This document shows, piece after piece, positions 34,738 through 44,284 of a DNA stretch of 64,000 nucleotides. The stretch's first letter is position 1. Every line of letters starts with the position of its first letter. A model generated the notes under the pieces. The model saw nothing but the letters and a program-made list of their open reading frames with translations. It searched no databases and was not told the origin of the DNA. This DNA comes from Chitinophagales bacterium (GTDB taxonomy: Bacteria > Bacteroidota > Bacteroidia > Chitinophagales > Chitinophagaceae), in contig JAATFV010000038.1 in assembly GCA_015655015.1 (NCBI GenBank), positions 50,702 to 114,701 on the forward strand, read 5' to 3'. Made by a program: the position numbers and the translations under genes.

Positions 34738-35889
34738 ATGCCGCCTCCTTCGATCGTAAGCAAGCTCCCCCGGGTAGGTACGACTATTTTTACCGTGATG
34801 AGCTCTTTGGCGACAGAGCTGGGAGCGGTCAACCTGGGACAGGGCTTTCCGGACTACCCGATGAACGAAGAGCTGATCGCCCTGGTCAGCGAAGCGATGA
34901 AGAGCGGATTTAATCAATATGCACATATGAACGGGCTCCCCGCACTTTGTGCCGTATTGGCGGAAAAGTTCCATGACCTGTACGGAACGTCCGTTGACCC
35001 CCGGTCGCAGATCACGATAACTCCTGGCGGCACTTATGCAATCTACACGGCACTGACAACGATATTGCGTCCCGGCGACGAAGTAATTGTATTTGAACCC
35101 GCCTATGACAGCTATATCCCGAATATCGAGATCAATGGCGCCATACCGGTCCGTATAGACCTGCGGTTCCCGGATTACCAGGTCGACTGGCCGGAAGTGC
35201 GCCGCAGGATCACTCCAAAGACCCGCGCCATCATGATAAATTCTCCGCACAATCCTACCGGGTCTGTTCTGAGCGCAGCGGATATGGAAGAGCTGCGCGC
35301 GATCGTCCGGGATACGGAAATTTTTATTATCTCCGATGAGGTCTATGAACATCTGATTTTTGACGATATCCCTCACCAGTCCATTCTCCGGTATCCGGAC
35401 CTGCTGGAAAGGAGCTTTGTCAGCTTTTCTTTTGGGAAGGTCTATCATTGTACCGGCTGGAAGCTGGGTTACAGCGTTTCCTCCCCGGACTTAATGAACG
35501 AATTCCGGAAAGTGCACCAATTCAACTGCTTCAGCTGTCATACCCCATCGCAGGTGGCTTTATCGAAATTCCTGACCAATAAGGAATCTTATCTGTCCCT
35601 GGGGACCTTCATGCAGAAAAAAAGGGACTTTTTCCACGATCGGATGTTAGCCAGCCGGTTCACTCCCCTACCCTCCCGCGGGAGTTATTTCCAGTTATAT
35701 AAATACGACCGCATCAGCGATGAGAGCGATAAGGACCTGGCCATCCGCATTACAAAAGAATATGGGGTGGCGACGATCCCTGTCTCTGCCTTTTACCAGT
35801 CCGGTAAAGATGATAAAGTGATCCGGTTCTGCTTTGCCAAGAAAGAAGAGACCCTGGAAAAGGCGGCGGAAAGATTGATAAAAATATAA
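34738..35889 (+). CDS. Methionine aminotransferase-like PLP enzyme
   Basis: A fold-type I aminotransferase of 383 residues, closest in pattern to YbdL-type methionine aminotransferases that transaminate methionine (also Phe, His) with 2-oxo-4-methylthiobutanoate, the last step of methionine salvage. Visible are NLGQGFPDY (residues 32-40), the PLP phosphate-contact region TPGGTYAIY near 95, NSPHNPTG near 168, SDEVYEHLIF near 199 and the PLP lysine K234 in SFGKVYHCTGWKLGY. Its stop lies 2 bases before the next gene's ATG. Specificity is inferred. Confidence 0.9.
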   Translation: MPPPSIVSKLPRVGTTIFTVMSSLATELGAVNLGQGFPDYPMNEELIALVSEAMKSGFNQYAHMNGLPALCAVLAEKFHDLYGTSVDPRSQITITPGGTYAIYTALTTILRPGDEVIVFEPAYDSYIPNIEINGAIPVRIDLRFPDYQVDWPEVRRRITPKTRAIMINSPHNPTGSVLSAADMEELRAIVRDTEIFIISDEVYEHLIFDDIPHQSILRYPDLLERSFVSFSFGKVYHCTGWKLGYSVSSPDLMNEFRKVHQFNCFSCHTPSQVALSKFLTNKESYLSLGTFMQKKRDFFHDRMLASRFTPLPSRGSYFQLYKYDRISDESDKDLAIRITKEYGVATIPVSAFYQSGKDDKVIRFCFAKKEETLEKAAERLIKI

Positions 35890-35891
35890 TT

Positions 35892-36581
35892 ATGGCTAAC
35901 AAAGATCTTAACACCGGCGGAGATCCGAACGACGTAAGTCCCTTTCCCGGTCCGGCACAACCAGGTAAAGTCATCACGACGCTGGTCTTTGACCTGGGAG
36001 GCGTACTTATAGACTGGAACCCGGAATATCTCTACCGCACGATTTTTTCGGACGAGAAAGAAAGGAATTGGTTTCTCTCGACCATCTGCACCCTGGACTG
36101 GAACGAGGAGCAGGATGCGGGAAGGAGCCTGCAGGAAGGCACAGAATACCTGGTAAAAAAATTTCCGGAGCATGAGGCCTCCATCCGGGCTTATTACGGT
36201 CGCTGGAAAGAGATGCTGGGCGGACCGATTCACGATACGGTGGAGATCTTTCGCCAGGTGAAACTGAATACAAACCTTAAATTATATGCGCTGACCAACT
36301 GGAGCGCCGAGACCTTCCCGGTGGCGCTGGAGTTATATGAGTTTCTGCATTGGTTCGACGGCCGCCTGGTTTCCGGAGAGGAAGGGATCCGCAAGCCAGC
36401 CCCCGGAATTTACCAGCTGCTGATCGATCGTTTCGGCATCCGGCCTTCAGAAGCTATCTATGTGGACGACAACCTCCGCAATGTGATCCCTGCCAGGGAA
36501 CTGGGGTTTCATGGTATCCATTTCCGGTCGCCGGAACAGTTTAGAAAGGAATTAATTGATTTGGGAGTCCTCCGGGCTTAA
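35892..36581 (+). CDS. HAD-family hydrolase
   Basis: A 229-residue phosphatase or dehalogenase of the haloacid-dehalogenase superfamily. After an unusual 25-residue Gly/Pro-rich N-terminal extension come motif I FDLGGVLIDWN (nucleophile D34), motif II LTNWSAE near 136, motif III lysine in RKPAPGIYQ near 167, and motif IV YVDDNLRNV near 190. A helical cap is inserted between motifs I and II. The pattern resembles epoxide-hydrolase-N/YihX-type sugar phosphatases. It is closely packed behind the aminotransferase (2-base gap) and convergent with feoB. Confidence 0.9.
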   Translation: MANKDLNTGGDPNDVSPFPGPAQPGKVITTLVFDLGGVLIDWNPEYLYRTIFSDEKERNWFLSTICTLDWNEEQDAGRSLQEGTEYLVKKFPEHEASIRAYYGRWKEMLGGPIHDTVEIFRQVKLNTNLKLYALTNWSAETFPVALELYEFLHWFDGRLVSGEEGIRKPAPGIYQLLIDRFGIRPSEAIYVDDNLRNVIPARELGFHGIHFRSPEQFRKELIDLGVLRA

Positions 36582-36596
36582 CGGGCTGCCCTACTC

Positions 36597-36610
36597 CCCC
36601 TTCAGGGGGT
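36597..36610. terminator. C/G hairpin between convergent genes
   Basis: CCCCC-TTCA-GGGGG forms a tight hairpin in the 39-base gap between the HAD gene and feoB, followed by TTGGGGGGC. It could act as a bidirectional terminator, though neither side has a T run. Similar C/G fragments occur as dispersed intergenic sequence in many Bacteroidota (from memory). Confidence 0.4.
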
Positions 36611-36620
36611 TGGGGGGCAT

Positions 36621-38783
36621 TTACTTCAGCAATTGATAAGCAATAAAGCTCATCAAATAAGCCAACCCTGTCATATACACCAGCTGGATAACAGGGATCT
36701 TCCAGCTACGGGTTTCGCGGCGCACTACGGCCAATGTGCTCATACATTGCATGGCCAGTACATAGAAGATCATGAGGGAGACGCCGCTGGCCAGCGTATA
36801 TACCGGGGTGCCGTCAGCACGACGGGCGGATGACATTCGTTGATGGAGCGTCTGCGGATCGGCATCCTTGCCCCCTTCCACACTGTATAAGGTAGCCATC
36901 GTTCCGACAAATACTTCCCTGGCTGCAAAAGAGGTGATCAGCGCTATGCCGATCTTCCAGTCGTAGCCCAATGGGCGGATGACGGGCTCGATGGTTTTAC
37001 CCAGCAGCCCGGCATAGGAATTTTCCAGCAGCCCGGCCTGCCGCTCTTTATCCAGCGCTGCAGCCTGATCGGGATTTTTCCGGAGCGATTCCTCATAACG
37101 CGCAGTCACCTGTTTCATCCGGTCGCCGGGACCAAAAGAGCTGAGCCCCCACAGGATCAGGCTGATGACGATGATGACCCTGCCGGCATCCACTACAAAG
37201 ATCTTCGCCTTATTGATCATCGTGACGACTACATTATTCCATCGGGGCGCCCGGTACATCGGCAGCTCCAGGATAAAAAAACTTTTTTCCTTCAGCTTGA
37301 TAAACGACTTGGCGACATAAGATACCATCATGGCCATGACCAGTCCCAGCATATAAAGACCCATCATGACCAGTCCCTGCAGGCTGAAAAAGCCGAATAA
37401 TTCTTTCCTGGGGATAACCAGCGCGATCAGGATGGTATAGACCGGCAGCCGGGCGCTGCAGCTCATGAGCGGAGTGATCAGGATCGTCAGCAGCCGCTCT
37501 TTCCGGTTCTCGATATTCCGGGTGCTCATAATGGCCGGAACGGCGCAGGCAAAACCGCTGATCATCGGCATCACACTTTTGCCGTTCAATCCTACCTTCC
37601 GCATAAGCTTGTCAGTGAGAAAGCTGATCCGGGCCATATAACCGGTATCTTCCAGGATGGTGATCAGGCCGAAAAGGATCATGATCTGGGGTACAAATAC
37701 AAGAATACCGCTTAACCCCGCCAGAACGCCATTCACGAGCAGATTGCTCCACCAGGCTTCCGGCAGAAAATGGCCCAGCAAACCACCCAGCCGGGAGAAG
37801 GTCCAATCGATAGCATCCATGGGGAACTGCGCGAGCCAGAATACGCTTTGGAACAGGAGCAATAGGACGCCGAGCAGGATCACGTACCCCCAGCGGCGAT
37901 GGAGGAAGAGCCTGTCCAGCTTTTCGGTGAACAGGGTCCTCTGCAGCGGATCGGGCTCGGCTACCGTATGCTGCATGATCTGACGGATACGTGCATAACG
38001 CTGCATGATCTCATCTGCCTGTATGCGGGTGTGATTAAAAGCATGCGCGATCTCTATATTTTCAATCTTTTCCTGCAAAGGCTGCCGGAAGTCAAAGCTT
38101 TCGTGGTTGATCAGGTAATGAATAGCAGTGTAGTCGCTGATCTCCTTATCCGGGAACAGCTTTTTTACATCCTGAACGGCTCCTGCCGCCAGGACATTAT
38201 TGCTGATAAAATCCCTTGCCGGCGCCTGGCGAAGCTGACGGGCCCTCAATTCGATGATCTTTTTCAGTTGGGGAATGCCTTTATTCTTGCGGGGATTGAC
38301 GGATACCACCGGAATTCCCAGCTCTCTTTCCAGCCCGTCTACATCGATCACGATGCCCTTTTGTTTGGCCAGGTCCATCATCGTCAGCGCCACCACTACC
38401 GGTATTTTCAGATCGATGATCTGTGAGCAGAAAAGCAGGTTTCTTTTCAGATTGCTGGCATCCACCAGCAGAACGACCATATCCGCCTGAACGGCAGGAT
38501 CCTGCCCTAAAAGGACTTTATAGGTCACCCATTCATCGGCTCTCTTGGGATAAAGGCTGTAGGTGCCGGGCAGATCGATGATGTTTACGGGCTGACCGGG
38601 CGCGAGCTCACTCATCCCGGTTTTCTTATCTACCGTGACCCCGGGAAAATTGCCCACTTTCTGGTTCAGACCGGTCAGGGCATTGAACAAGGAGCTTTTT
38701 CCACTATTGGGATTACCTACTAAAGCAATATGAAGGCTATTTTTTTTCAAGCTGGTATGATCCCGCACCGCCGGACCGGTCAA
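36621..38783 (-). CDS. feoB: Ferrous iron transporter FeoB
   Basis: FeoB imports Fe(II) across the inner membrane. The 720-residue protein has an N-terminal G domain: G1 GNPNSGKSS (residues 23-31), the switch FPGVTVDKK, G3 DLPGTY, and a G4 region TMMD where the classical N/T-KxD is changed; then the GDI-like helical domain and a membrane part with two Gate motifs (CAVPAIMSTRNIENRKERL, split by context near 419, and a second in the C-terminal half). Length is normal and no frameshift is seen. It stands alone, without the feoA found in most feo operons; feoA lies at 5.4 kb. It is convergent with the HAD gene. Confidence 0.95.
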   Translation of the reverse strand: MTGPAVRDHTSLKKNSLHIALVGNPNSGKSSLFNALTGLNQKVGNFPGVTVDKKTGMSELAPGQPVNIIDLPGTYSLYPKRADEWVTYKVLLGQDPAVQADMVVLLVDASNLKRNLLFCSQIIDLKIPVVVALTMMDLAKQKGIVIDVDGLERELGIPVVSVNPRKNKGIPQLKKIIELRARQLRQAPARDFISNNVLAAGAVQDVKKLFPDKEISDYTAIHYLINHESFDFRQPLQEKIENIEIAHAFNHTRIQADEIMQRYARIRQIMQHTVAEPDPLQRTLFTEKLDRLFLHRRWGYVILLGVLLLLFQSVFWLAQFPMDAIDWTFSRLGGLLGHFLPEAWWSNLLVNGVLAGLSGILVFVPQIMILFGLITILEDTGYMARISFLTDKLMRKVGLNGKSVMPMISGFACAVPAIMSTRNIENRKERLLTILITPLMSCSARLPVYTILIALVIPRKELFGFFSLQGLVMMGLYMLGLVMAMMVSYVAKSFIKLKEKSFFILELPMYRAPRWNNVVVTMINKAKIFVVDAGRVIIVISLILWGLSSFGPGDRMKQVTARYEESLRKNPDQAAALDKERQAGLLENSYAGLLGKTIEPVIRPLGYDWKIGIALITSFAAREVFVGTMATLYSVEGGKDADPQTLHQRMSSARRADGTPVYTLASGVSLMIFYVLAMQCMSTLAVVRRETRSWKIPVIQLVYMTGLAYLMSFIAYQLLK

Positions 38784-38849
38784 GTCTGCAAAAATAAACT
38801 CTTATAGGAAAAGATGCTTACGAAATCGGGAGGATTGTTAGCGAATAGG

Positions 38850-38983
38850 AGCGAAAGTCCGGAAGGTAAACTTCCGGGCTTTCGGGTCTAATGATGGCAG
38901 AACTTCGTCAGAGCGACATTTAGTCGCTCTTTCTCGTTCGTAATCTTCGCTTCGCCCGGTTAGGCCAAACGCCCGTGGCGTTT
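38850..38983 (-). repeat. Structured intergenic repeat, copy A
   Basis: On the minus strand it consists of a hairpin AAACGCC-ACG-GGCGTTT (38967-38983), a spacer with an additional hairpin AGAGCGAC/GTCGCTCT (38910-38930), and a 49-base core (38850-38898) starting GCCATCATTAGACCCG and including a hairpin with CCCGGAA/CTTCCGG arms. It matches copy B (41461-41536) at 41 of 49 core positions, with compensatory changes in the stems. It fills the gap between feoB and comB; the first hairpin begins at the comB stop codon and may serve as its terminator. Confidence 0.7.
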
Positions 38984-39714
38984 CATAACACAATAAGTTT
39001 TCCATTCTCATATAACGGCAGCACATTCGCCACATCAGGGGTCAGGCAATACCGGATATCTTTTTCAAGGCCATAACTCATGAGACGGTGATAATGAGAG
39101 GCGTTTTTGCTCTTCATAAAGGCGTAAAGGTCTTTTTGGGCATCCAGGTACAGCGTTTCTGCAATCTGAGAGGAATCACAATTGATATGGAAATGCTCCT
39201 TTACTCTATTAACAACGGCGCCGGCAAATAAAAGGTCTTCGATATTTACCCGGTCCTTCCAGGCGGCGCAGCCCAGAACAACGGGCTGATTTTGGGACAA
39301 TAGGTACTGGCACACAGCGTCCAGGTTGGGAAAGGAGCCCGTAACGATCTGCCCCGCACCCCTGTCCAGGGCCATATGTAATAATTTTGTGCCATTGGTG
39401 GTCGTAAGCACCAGCGTCTTTCCTCCGACAAATTCCCGGGGATATTCAAAAGGAGAGTTGCCGTATTCTAATCCTTCCGCAATTTTTCCGTCGCGTTCCC
39501 CGGCCGTAATACCGTCAATCTGTCTGCCCAGTTCGATACATTTGGCGACACTATCCACGGGGATTACGCATTTTGCTCCATTATATAAGGCGGTGGCGAT
39601 GGTAGAAGTGGCGCGAAGCACATCAATGATAACTACGATGGCTTGATTCAGATCATATAAATGCAGTAAAGCAGGAGATAGCGCCGTGTGTAAAACAGGT
39701 TTCGAATTTGTCAT
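38983..39714 (-). CDS. comB: 2-phosphosulfolactate phosphatase ComB
   Basis: ComB hydrolyses 2-phosphosulfolactate to sulfolactate, known from coenzyme M synthesis and, in Bacteroidota, probably used for other sulfonates such as sulfonolipid precursors; the latter is inference. From the ATG at 39714 the protein has 243 residues with VVIIDVLRATSTIATAL near 27, a GERDG motif near 76, the YGNSPFEY segment and TTTNGT near 104. An upstream in-frame ATG at 39759 would add 15 residues without family match, so I choose the inner start. The stop codon overlaps the first hairpin of repeat copy A. Confidence 0.88.
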   Translation of the reverse strand: MTNSKPVLHTALSPALLHLYDLNQAIVVIIDVLRATSTIATALYNGAKCVIPVDSVAKCIELGRQIDGITAGERDGKIAEGLEYGNSPFEYPREFVGGKTLVLTTTNGTKLLHMALDRGAGQIVTGSFPNLDAVCQYLLSQNQPVVLGCAAWKDRVNIEDLLFAGAVVNRVKEHFHINCDSSQIAETLYLDAQKDLYAFMKSKNASHYHRLMSYGLEKDIRYCLTPDVANVLPLYENGKLIVL

Positions 39715-39785
39715 ATTGGAATAAACAACAAATTTAGGGCATCGTTCGCGATTCATCAAAAGACACCCGGAACGAACTCGCGCAA

Positions 39786-40262
39786 CTATTTATTCAAAAT
39801 AAACTTCCATTTCTCTGATTCTGCATATTCCTTGATAATCCTGTTGCGTTGTTCCAACAAGTTTTCCAGGTAACGGGTTAGAAAAACCCGGTTGGCAAGG
39901 CGCCCCAGCTGGCCGTAGGGAGATTCAAAACTAAAAAGATCTATAACGAGGGTGCCATTATCGATCGTCTTAAAATGATGCTCGTGCCGAAGACTTTTGA
40001 AGTCGCCGTCCACCATTTCATCCGTAAAAGAGAACGGTCGTTTCATGGCGGTGATCTTTGACTTCAGGATCCTTGTTTTCAACAGGTGTTTTGCCTTCCA
40101 GGTAACGGTCTCGTCGAGCCCGATCAGGCCGCTGGTCGTACCTGCGACCACCTCTTCGCCCGTATGGGCCATTGATTTTCGATGCAGGTCAATGCTCCGG
40201 CAGAGATCGAACACCCTTTCTGCGGGGGCCGCGACAAAGGTCGTCAGGTGAATAGTAGGCAT
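39786..40262 (-). CDS. SRPBCC-family ligand-binding protein
   Basis: A 158-residue START/Bet v1-like protein. It begins with the typical first strand and helix (IHLTTFVAAPAERVFDLCRS, residues 4-23) and contains the antiparallel sheet pattern ITAMKRPFSFTDEMV near 70, ending in a long C-terminal helix (RYLENLLEQRNRIIKEYAES). Such proteins form a deep hydrophobic cavity for lipids or small ligands; the ligand is unknown. It lies 71 bases upstream of comB on the same strand and 62 after gcvT, perhaps in one transcript. Confidence 0.8.
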   Translation of the reverse strand: MPTIHLTTFVAAPAERVFDLCRSIDLHRKSMAHTGEEVVAGTTSGLIGLDETVTWKAKHLLKTRILKSKITAMKRPFSFTDEMVDGDFKSLRHEHHFKTIDNGTLVIDLFSFESPYGQLGRLANRVFLTRYLENLLEQRNRIIKEYAESEKWKFILNK

Positions 40263-40324
40263 GGTCCTTATAACAAGAAAAAATCATTCCAAGCTTAACG
40301 GGGCGATTCAAAAAGAATTATTAT

Positions 40325-41410
40325 TTAATGAAAAGGAAGTTTAACCACCTTGGCCAGGAGGAGCTTGTCCCGCACTTTGATATATATTTTTGTATCAATA
40401 TGAGCAAAAACGGTGCTTACATATCCTAACCCGATGGCCTTACCCAGGGAAGGAGACTGCGTACCGGAGGTCACTTTTCCGATAATTACGCCGGAGAAAT
40501 CCTTGATCTCATAATCGTGGCGGGGAATTCCCCTGTCGATCATTTCAAAACCGACCAATTTTCTGGAGACCCCTGATTTCTTTTGCTCTTCCAGCAGGGT
40601 GCTGGCGGTAAAGTCCTTGGTAAATTTGGTGATCCACCCCAGGCCCGCTTCAAGAGGGGACGTCGTGTCATCGATATCATTTCCATAAAGGCAATAGCCC
40701 ATTTCCAGCCGCAAGGTATCCCTGGCGCCCAGGCCGATCGGCTTTAACCCTTCCGGAGCGCCTACTTCAAAGATCTTATTCCAGATCGTATCAGCTGCCC
40801 CGTCCTTATCTTCAAAATAGATCTCAATGCCCCCGGCGCCTGTATAACCCGTGGCGCTCACGATCACGTTGTCCACCCCGGCGAATTTACCTTTCACAAA
40901 CGTGTAATATTTCAGGTTGAGGATGTCGATGTCGGTGAGGTGCTGCATCAGCTTTGTCGCATTGGGTCCCTGTATGGCGAGCAGGCAGGTCTTATCGGAA
41001 ATATTGTGCATTTCCGCATGATGGGTATTGTGCTTTGAGATCCATTTCCAGTCTTTTTCAATATTGCTGGCATTCACCACCAGCATATAGGCTTTGTTTT
41101 CCTCCAGGCAGTAGACGATCAGGTCGTCGACGATGCCGCCTTTGTCATTCGTGAGGGCGCTATATTGGGCCTTTCCGGCTGTCAGTTTGGAGGCATCATT
41201 GGTGGTGACACGCTGGATCAGCTCCAGGGCATGTTCTCCTTTCACGATAAATTCACCCATATGGCTTACGTCGAAAATACCGGCATTGGTTCGCACGGCC
41301 TGGTGCTCGTCATTGATGCCGCTGTAGCTGATAGGCATATTATATCCTGCAAATTCCGCCATCTTTGCACCCAATGTTATGTGTTTGTCCGTGAAAGGAG
41401 TACTCTTCAT
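40325..41410 (-). CDS. gcvT: Glycine cleavage system T protein (aminomethyltransferase)
   Basis: GcvT transfers the methylene unit from the H-protein-bound aminomethyl group to tetrahydrofolate. From the ATG at 41410 the protein has 361 residues, the family length: [17 protein letters not shown] start, [13 protein letters not shown] near 20, FDVSHMGEF near 45, [12 protein letters not shown] near 190, and a C-terminal barrel with [21 protein letters not shown] near 318 (split as [15 protein letters not shown] and IGLGYV). The next in-frame ATG upstream (41455) would add a 15-residue stretch with no family match. gcvH and gcvP are not nearby. Confidence 0.95.
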   Translation of the reverse strand: MKSTPFTDKHITLGAKMAEFAGYNMPISYSGINDEHQAVRTNAGIFDVSHMGEFIVKGEHALELIQRVTTNDASKLTAGKAQYSALTNDKGGIVDDLIVYCLEENKAYMLVVNASNIEKDWKWISKHNTHHAEMHNISDKTCLLAIQGPNATKLMQHLTDIDILNLKYYTFVKGKFAGVDNVIVSATGYTGAGGIEIYFEDKDGAADTIWNKIFEVGAPEGLKPIGLGARDTLRLEMGYCLYGNDIDDTTSPLEAGLGWITKFTKDFTASTLLEEQKKSGVSRKLVGFEMIDRGIPRHDYEIKDFSGVIIGKVTSGTQSPSLGKAIGLGYVSTVFAHIDTKIYIKVRDKLLLAKVVKLPFH

Positions 41411-41460
41411 GTATTTGATTTTGAGCCGCAAAAATAGAGTTTGCCCTGCAGACAACCAAA

Positions 41461-41536
41461 AGGGGCCACGGGCCCCTTGCCCGAAGGGCCATCATTAGAC
41501 CCGGGCGCCCGGAAATTCATCTTCCGGGCGTTCGCT
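41461..41536 (+). repeat. Structured intergenic repeat, copy B
   Basis: On the plus strand: hairpin AGGGGCC-ACG-GGCCCCT (41461-41477), a 10-base spacer, then the 49-base core (41488-41536) starting GCCATCATTAGACCCG with a hairpin of CGCCCGGAA/CTTCCGGGCG arms. Core length is identical to copy A and 41 of 49 bases match. The stem of the first hairpin differs almost completely from copy A but keeps seven pairs and the ACG loop. It lies between the start of gcvT and the 3' end of the PspC gene, antisense to both. Confidence 0.7.
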
Positions 41537-41544
41537 GCTATTAA

Positions 41545-43800
41545 TTACCGGTTAAACAGGGTCGACAGCAACAGCACGGACTCCTCCGATACCCTGCCCT
41601 GCATGGCCGTTCTCTTTACCCTCACGGTATCCGTTACCGGTTTCGGCCGGGCAGGTTCTTCGGGACCCCGATAACGATAGCCGCCATTATCCGGAGCTGT
41701 CTTCTCCGTCTCCTTCTTTTCCTCCTGTTCCCTGCGCTCCGGCTTCTCGTCATTTCTTTTGCGGTTACGGTCTTCCATTTCCGGATTTCTCCTGTCTGAT
41801 CGGGCGAGTCCGTCGTCCGTCATGGTATATTCAGTACCGCTGGTCCAGGAATAGCTATTATTTTTCCCGTCATCCCAATTATCTGTGTCTGCGTCCCAGT
41901 CGTCATCATGCCGGTTATTCCACCGGATATGCCGGTTGTTTACATTGATGGAGAACCAGTTATAGTCGTCAACGTTGCTGTTCACGAGAATACGTTTTCC
42001 CACCGGGATGGAGACATTGACCAGCACCTGCTGGTTGCGGAATTTCTGACCCCGGAGAATGGCAAATCCATTCGGCAGGTACAGGAGGCTGTCTGTCTGA
42101 CGAACCGTGAACTGAACCTGTTCAGCAAACGCACGGGCTACCTGGGAATTATTCCCATGGCTGAACTTTACTACCTGCACATGGTAGTCGGAATCGGAGC
42201 TTTTCAAAAGATTTACCCGTATCGTATTCAGAAGAAGGCTGTCTTCGGTCAGGTTGTGGAAAAGCCGGTTGCTTCTCCAGTCGCCATCAAACCACCAATC
42301 GCCGTCATCATAATCGTTCTTTCCGTCGATGGCCTTGACCACCAGCTTGCCATGTGCCGGCCGGGATATCCGGATATCTTCTTCCACATGCTGCCTTGAG
42401 CGGAAATTGCCGACCACCGAACCGGCGAGACTGATAAAGCAGAATAAGCCGATGACCCATAAGGTGGCAAAGGTGTAACCCAGGTAATGCCCCCGGGAAC
42501 GGACCCCGGTGATCCGGCGGATCAGCCAGGTGAGAAGGGCTACAACAGGAATGATCAGGAAGAGGATAAAGCTTGTCCAGGCCGCGAAATTTTGCCAGAA
42601 ACCGTCCAGGATATAATCCTTTATCGCCAGGAGTCCGTCTCCTTTAAAGGCAAGCCCGATCAGCAGCATAATTAAGGAGAAAGCGATAATGCCGGCGATG
42701 AACAGGAAGAAGGCTTTGAAGAGCACGCCGATCGCATGACCGATGCCGCCGCTCGTCCTGCGGGCTGCCGGATAGGCTTCTGCCGCAAAGGTCTGCGTGC
42801 CTTGTTTTACCTGTTCCCCGACCTTTTGAAAGCTCTCTTTCATTTCCGCTCCCATGTCCTTCGCCTTTTTAGAAAAGCTTCCCATGTCATTTTTGATCGT
42901 ATTCTTAATGGACTCCAGGTCTACTTTTTCCCCGCGCATTTCCAGCTTTTCGGAGGCTGATACGGCTTCCGGCAGCACGATCCACAGCACGATATAGGTT
43001 ATGAACAGGGTGCCTCCGAATCCGCCGGTAAAAAATGCCGGTTCGTCGAAGTCAAACCATACACGGCGCAGGATAGAGGCAATGATGCTCAGGATCAGGG
43101 GGAGAGCAAAGATGAGGCGGGGAATCCAGACCTCGATATGAAAATAGGCTGCCAGTCCGCCGGCTACGCCCCCGATGATCCGGTCGTCCGAATTGCGGTA
43201 CAGGCGTTTGCGTGCATTCACCGGCAGGGTTTTGTATGGAAGCAGCATCCAGAGGATGATATATATAAGGAAGCCGGCGCCCCAGCCAAAAGTGATCAGG
43301 ACGAAAACGATCCTCATAATTGCCGGATCGACACGCAGGTAGTTGGCCAGACCTGCACATACGCCTCCCAATATTTTGTCGTTTTCAGCGCGATAAAGCC
43401 GGCGGGGCTCTCCGGTCGTATTGGATTCGGAGCCTTGTTGCCGGTCAGCACTCTGCGGGCCGCTGCTGCCGTTGTCCTTTCCCGTATTGCTGCTGCCGGA
43501 ACTGGCCGTTCCTGCATGGGCAGCGCCAGACATTTCTTCCTGTTCAAAGTCTTCCGGACGTCCCATGCTGGCGATAATATGGTTAACGTCCGCATCGGTG
43601 ATACAGGTTGCACCCTTTTTCAGGCCTTCCGAGAAGAGCTCTGCAAAACGGTTTTCAATATCACTGATGATCTCATCACGGCCTTCTTCGTTAGCAAAAT
43701 ACCTGCGCAGGCTTTCTATATACTGCTGCAGGATCTCATAGGCGGTCTCTTCAATAGGCACCACCCTGCTATGGAAGTTTATGTTGATGATCTTTTTCAT
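41545..43800 (-). CDS. PspC-domain membrane protein
   Basis: A 751-residue envelope protein. Residues 1-90 resemble the HAAS-type signalling domain (ISDIENRFAELFSEGLKKGA and ADVNHIIASMGRPEDFE). Two PspC modules follow: RLYRAENDKILGGVCAGLANY (split: LYRAENDKILGGVCAGLA) near 135 and RNSDDRIIGGVAGGLAAYF near 207, each with a membrane segment. Several further membrane helices stand between 355 and 470, then a periplasmic C-terminal half and a charged tail (670-710). PspC-type proteins sense envelope stress. The upstream PadR gene, 35 bases away, is probably its regulator and transcribed with it. Confidence 0.88.
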   Translation of the reverse strand: MKKIININFHSRVVPIEETAYEILQQYIESLRRYFANEEGRDEIISDIENRFAELFSEGLKKGATCITDADVNHIIASMGRPEDFEQEEMSGAAHAGTASSGSSNTGKDNGSSGPQSADRQQGSESNTTGEPRRLYRAENDKILGGVCAGLANYLRVDPAIMRIVFVLITFGWGAGFLIYIILWMLLPYKTLPVNARKRLYRNSDDRIIGGVAGGLAAYFHIEVWIPRLIFALPLILSIIASILRRVWFDFDEPAFFTGGFGGTLFITYIVLWIVLPEAVSASEKLEMRGEKVDLESIKNTIKNDMGSFSKKAKDMGAEMKESFQKVGEQVKQGTQTFAAEAYPAARRTSGGIGHAIGVLFKAFFLFIAGIIAFSLIMLLIGLAFKGDGLLAIKDYILDGFWQNFAAWTSFILFLIIPVVALLTWLIRRITGVRSRGHYLGYTFATLWVIGLFCFISLAGSVVGNFRSRQHVEEDIRISRPAHGKLVVKAIDGKNDYDDGDWWFDGDWRSNRLFHNLTEDSLLLNTIRVNLLKSSDSDYHVQVVKFSHGNNSQVARAFAEQVQFTVRQTDSLLYLPNGFAILRGQKFRNQQVLVNVSIPVGKRILVNSNVDDYNWFSINVNNRHIRWNNRHDDDWDADTDNWDDGKNNSYSWTSGTEYTMTDDGLARSDRRNPEMEDRNRKRNDEKPERREQEEKKETEKTAPDNGGYRYRGPEEPARPKPVTDTVRVKRTAMQGRVSEESVLLLSTLFNR

Positions 43801-43835
43801 TTTAGTTGTATTTGAAGGTTGAAATTTAGAAGCAG

Positions 43836-44180
43836 TTATTTTGAAAGCCCCTCGCTTTTATTGGTCAGCGCATGGACGGCGTTGGCCAGTTCGTTCCAGG
43901 TGGCTTCCAGCTCCCCGTAGAAGGCCTCTCCTTTTGGGGTCAGGGAGAAATATTTGCGGGGCGGCCCGGAATTGCTTTCTACCCAGCGGTAAGTGAGCAT
44001 ATCTGCATTCTTTAGCCGGGTTAATAAAGGGTAAAGGGTGCCCTCCAGTATATTCAGGTTAGCCGCCTTCATTTCTTCCACGATATCCGATGGATAAGCT
44101 TCGCCACGCCTGATAACGGAGAGAATACAAAACTCCAGGATACCTTTTCGCATCTGGCTCTGGGTGTTCTCGATATTCAT
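43836..44180 (-). CDS. PadR-family transcriptional regulator
   Basis: A 114-residue winged-helix repressor. The N-terminal helices (QMRKGILEFCILSVIRRGEA, residues 9-28) and the recognition part with NILEGTLYPLLTRLKNADML near 48 are characteristic of PadR proteins, as is the wing YRWVESNSGPPRKYFSLTPKG. The short C-terminal helix mediates dimer formation. It heads a two-gene unit with the PspC protein, 35 bases downstream. A strong promoter match with an overlapping AGTACT dyad lies upstream (44285-44326), suggesting autoregulation. The partnership PadR/PspC is common in Bacteroidota. Confidence 0.92.
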   Translation of the reverse strand: MNIENTQSQMRKGILEFCILSVIRRGEAYPSDIVEEMKAANLNILEGTLYPLLTRLKNADMLTYRWVESNSGPPRKYFSLTPKGEAFYGELEATWNELANAVHALTNKSEGLSK

Positions 44181-44284
44181 GCTCTTCCGGTTTTACGCTT
44201 TACCTGCCATCCTGCTCTTTTCTTCTGTGTCCTGCTCTCCGGGAGGATGGATGGTTGGGCAGTGATTGAATCAACTTGACAAAC

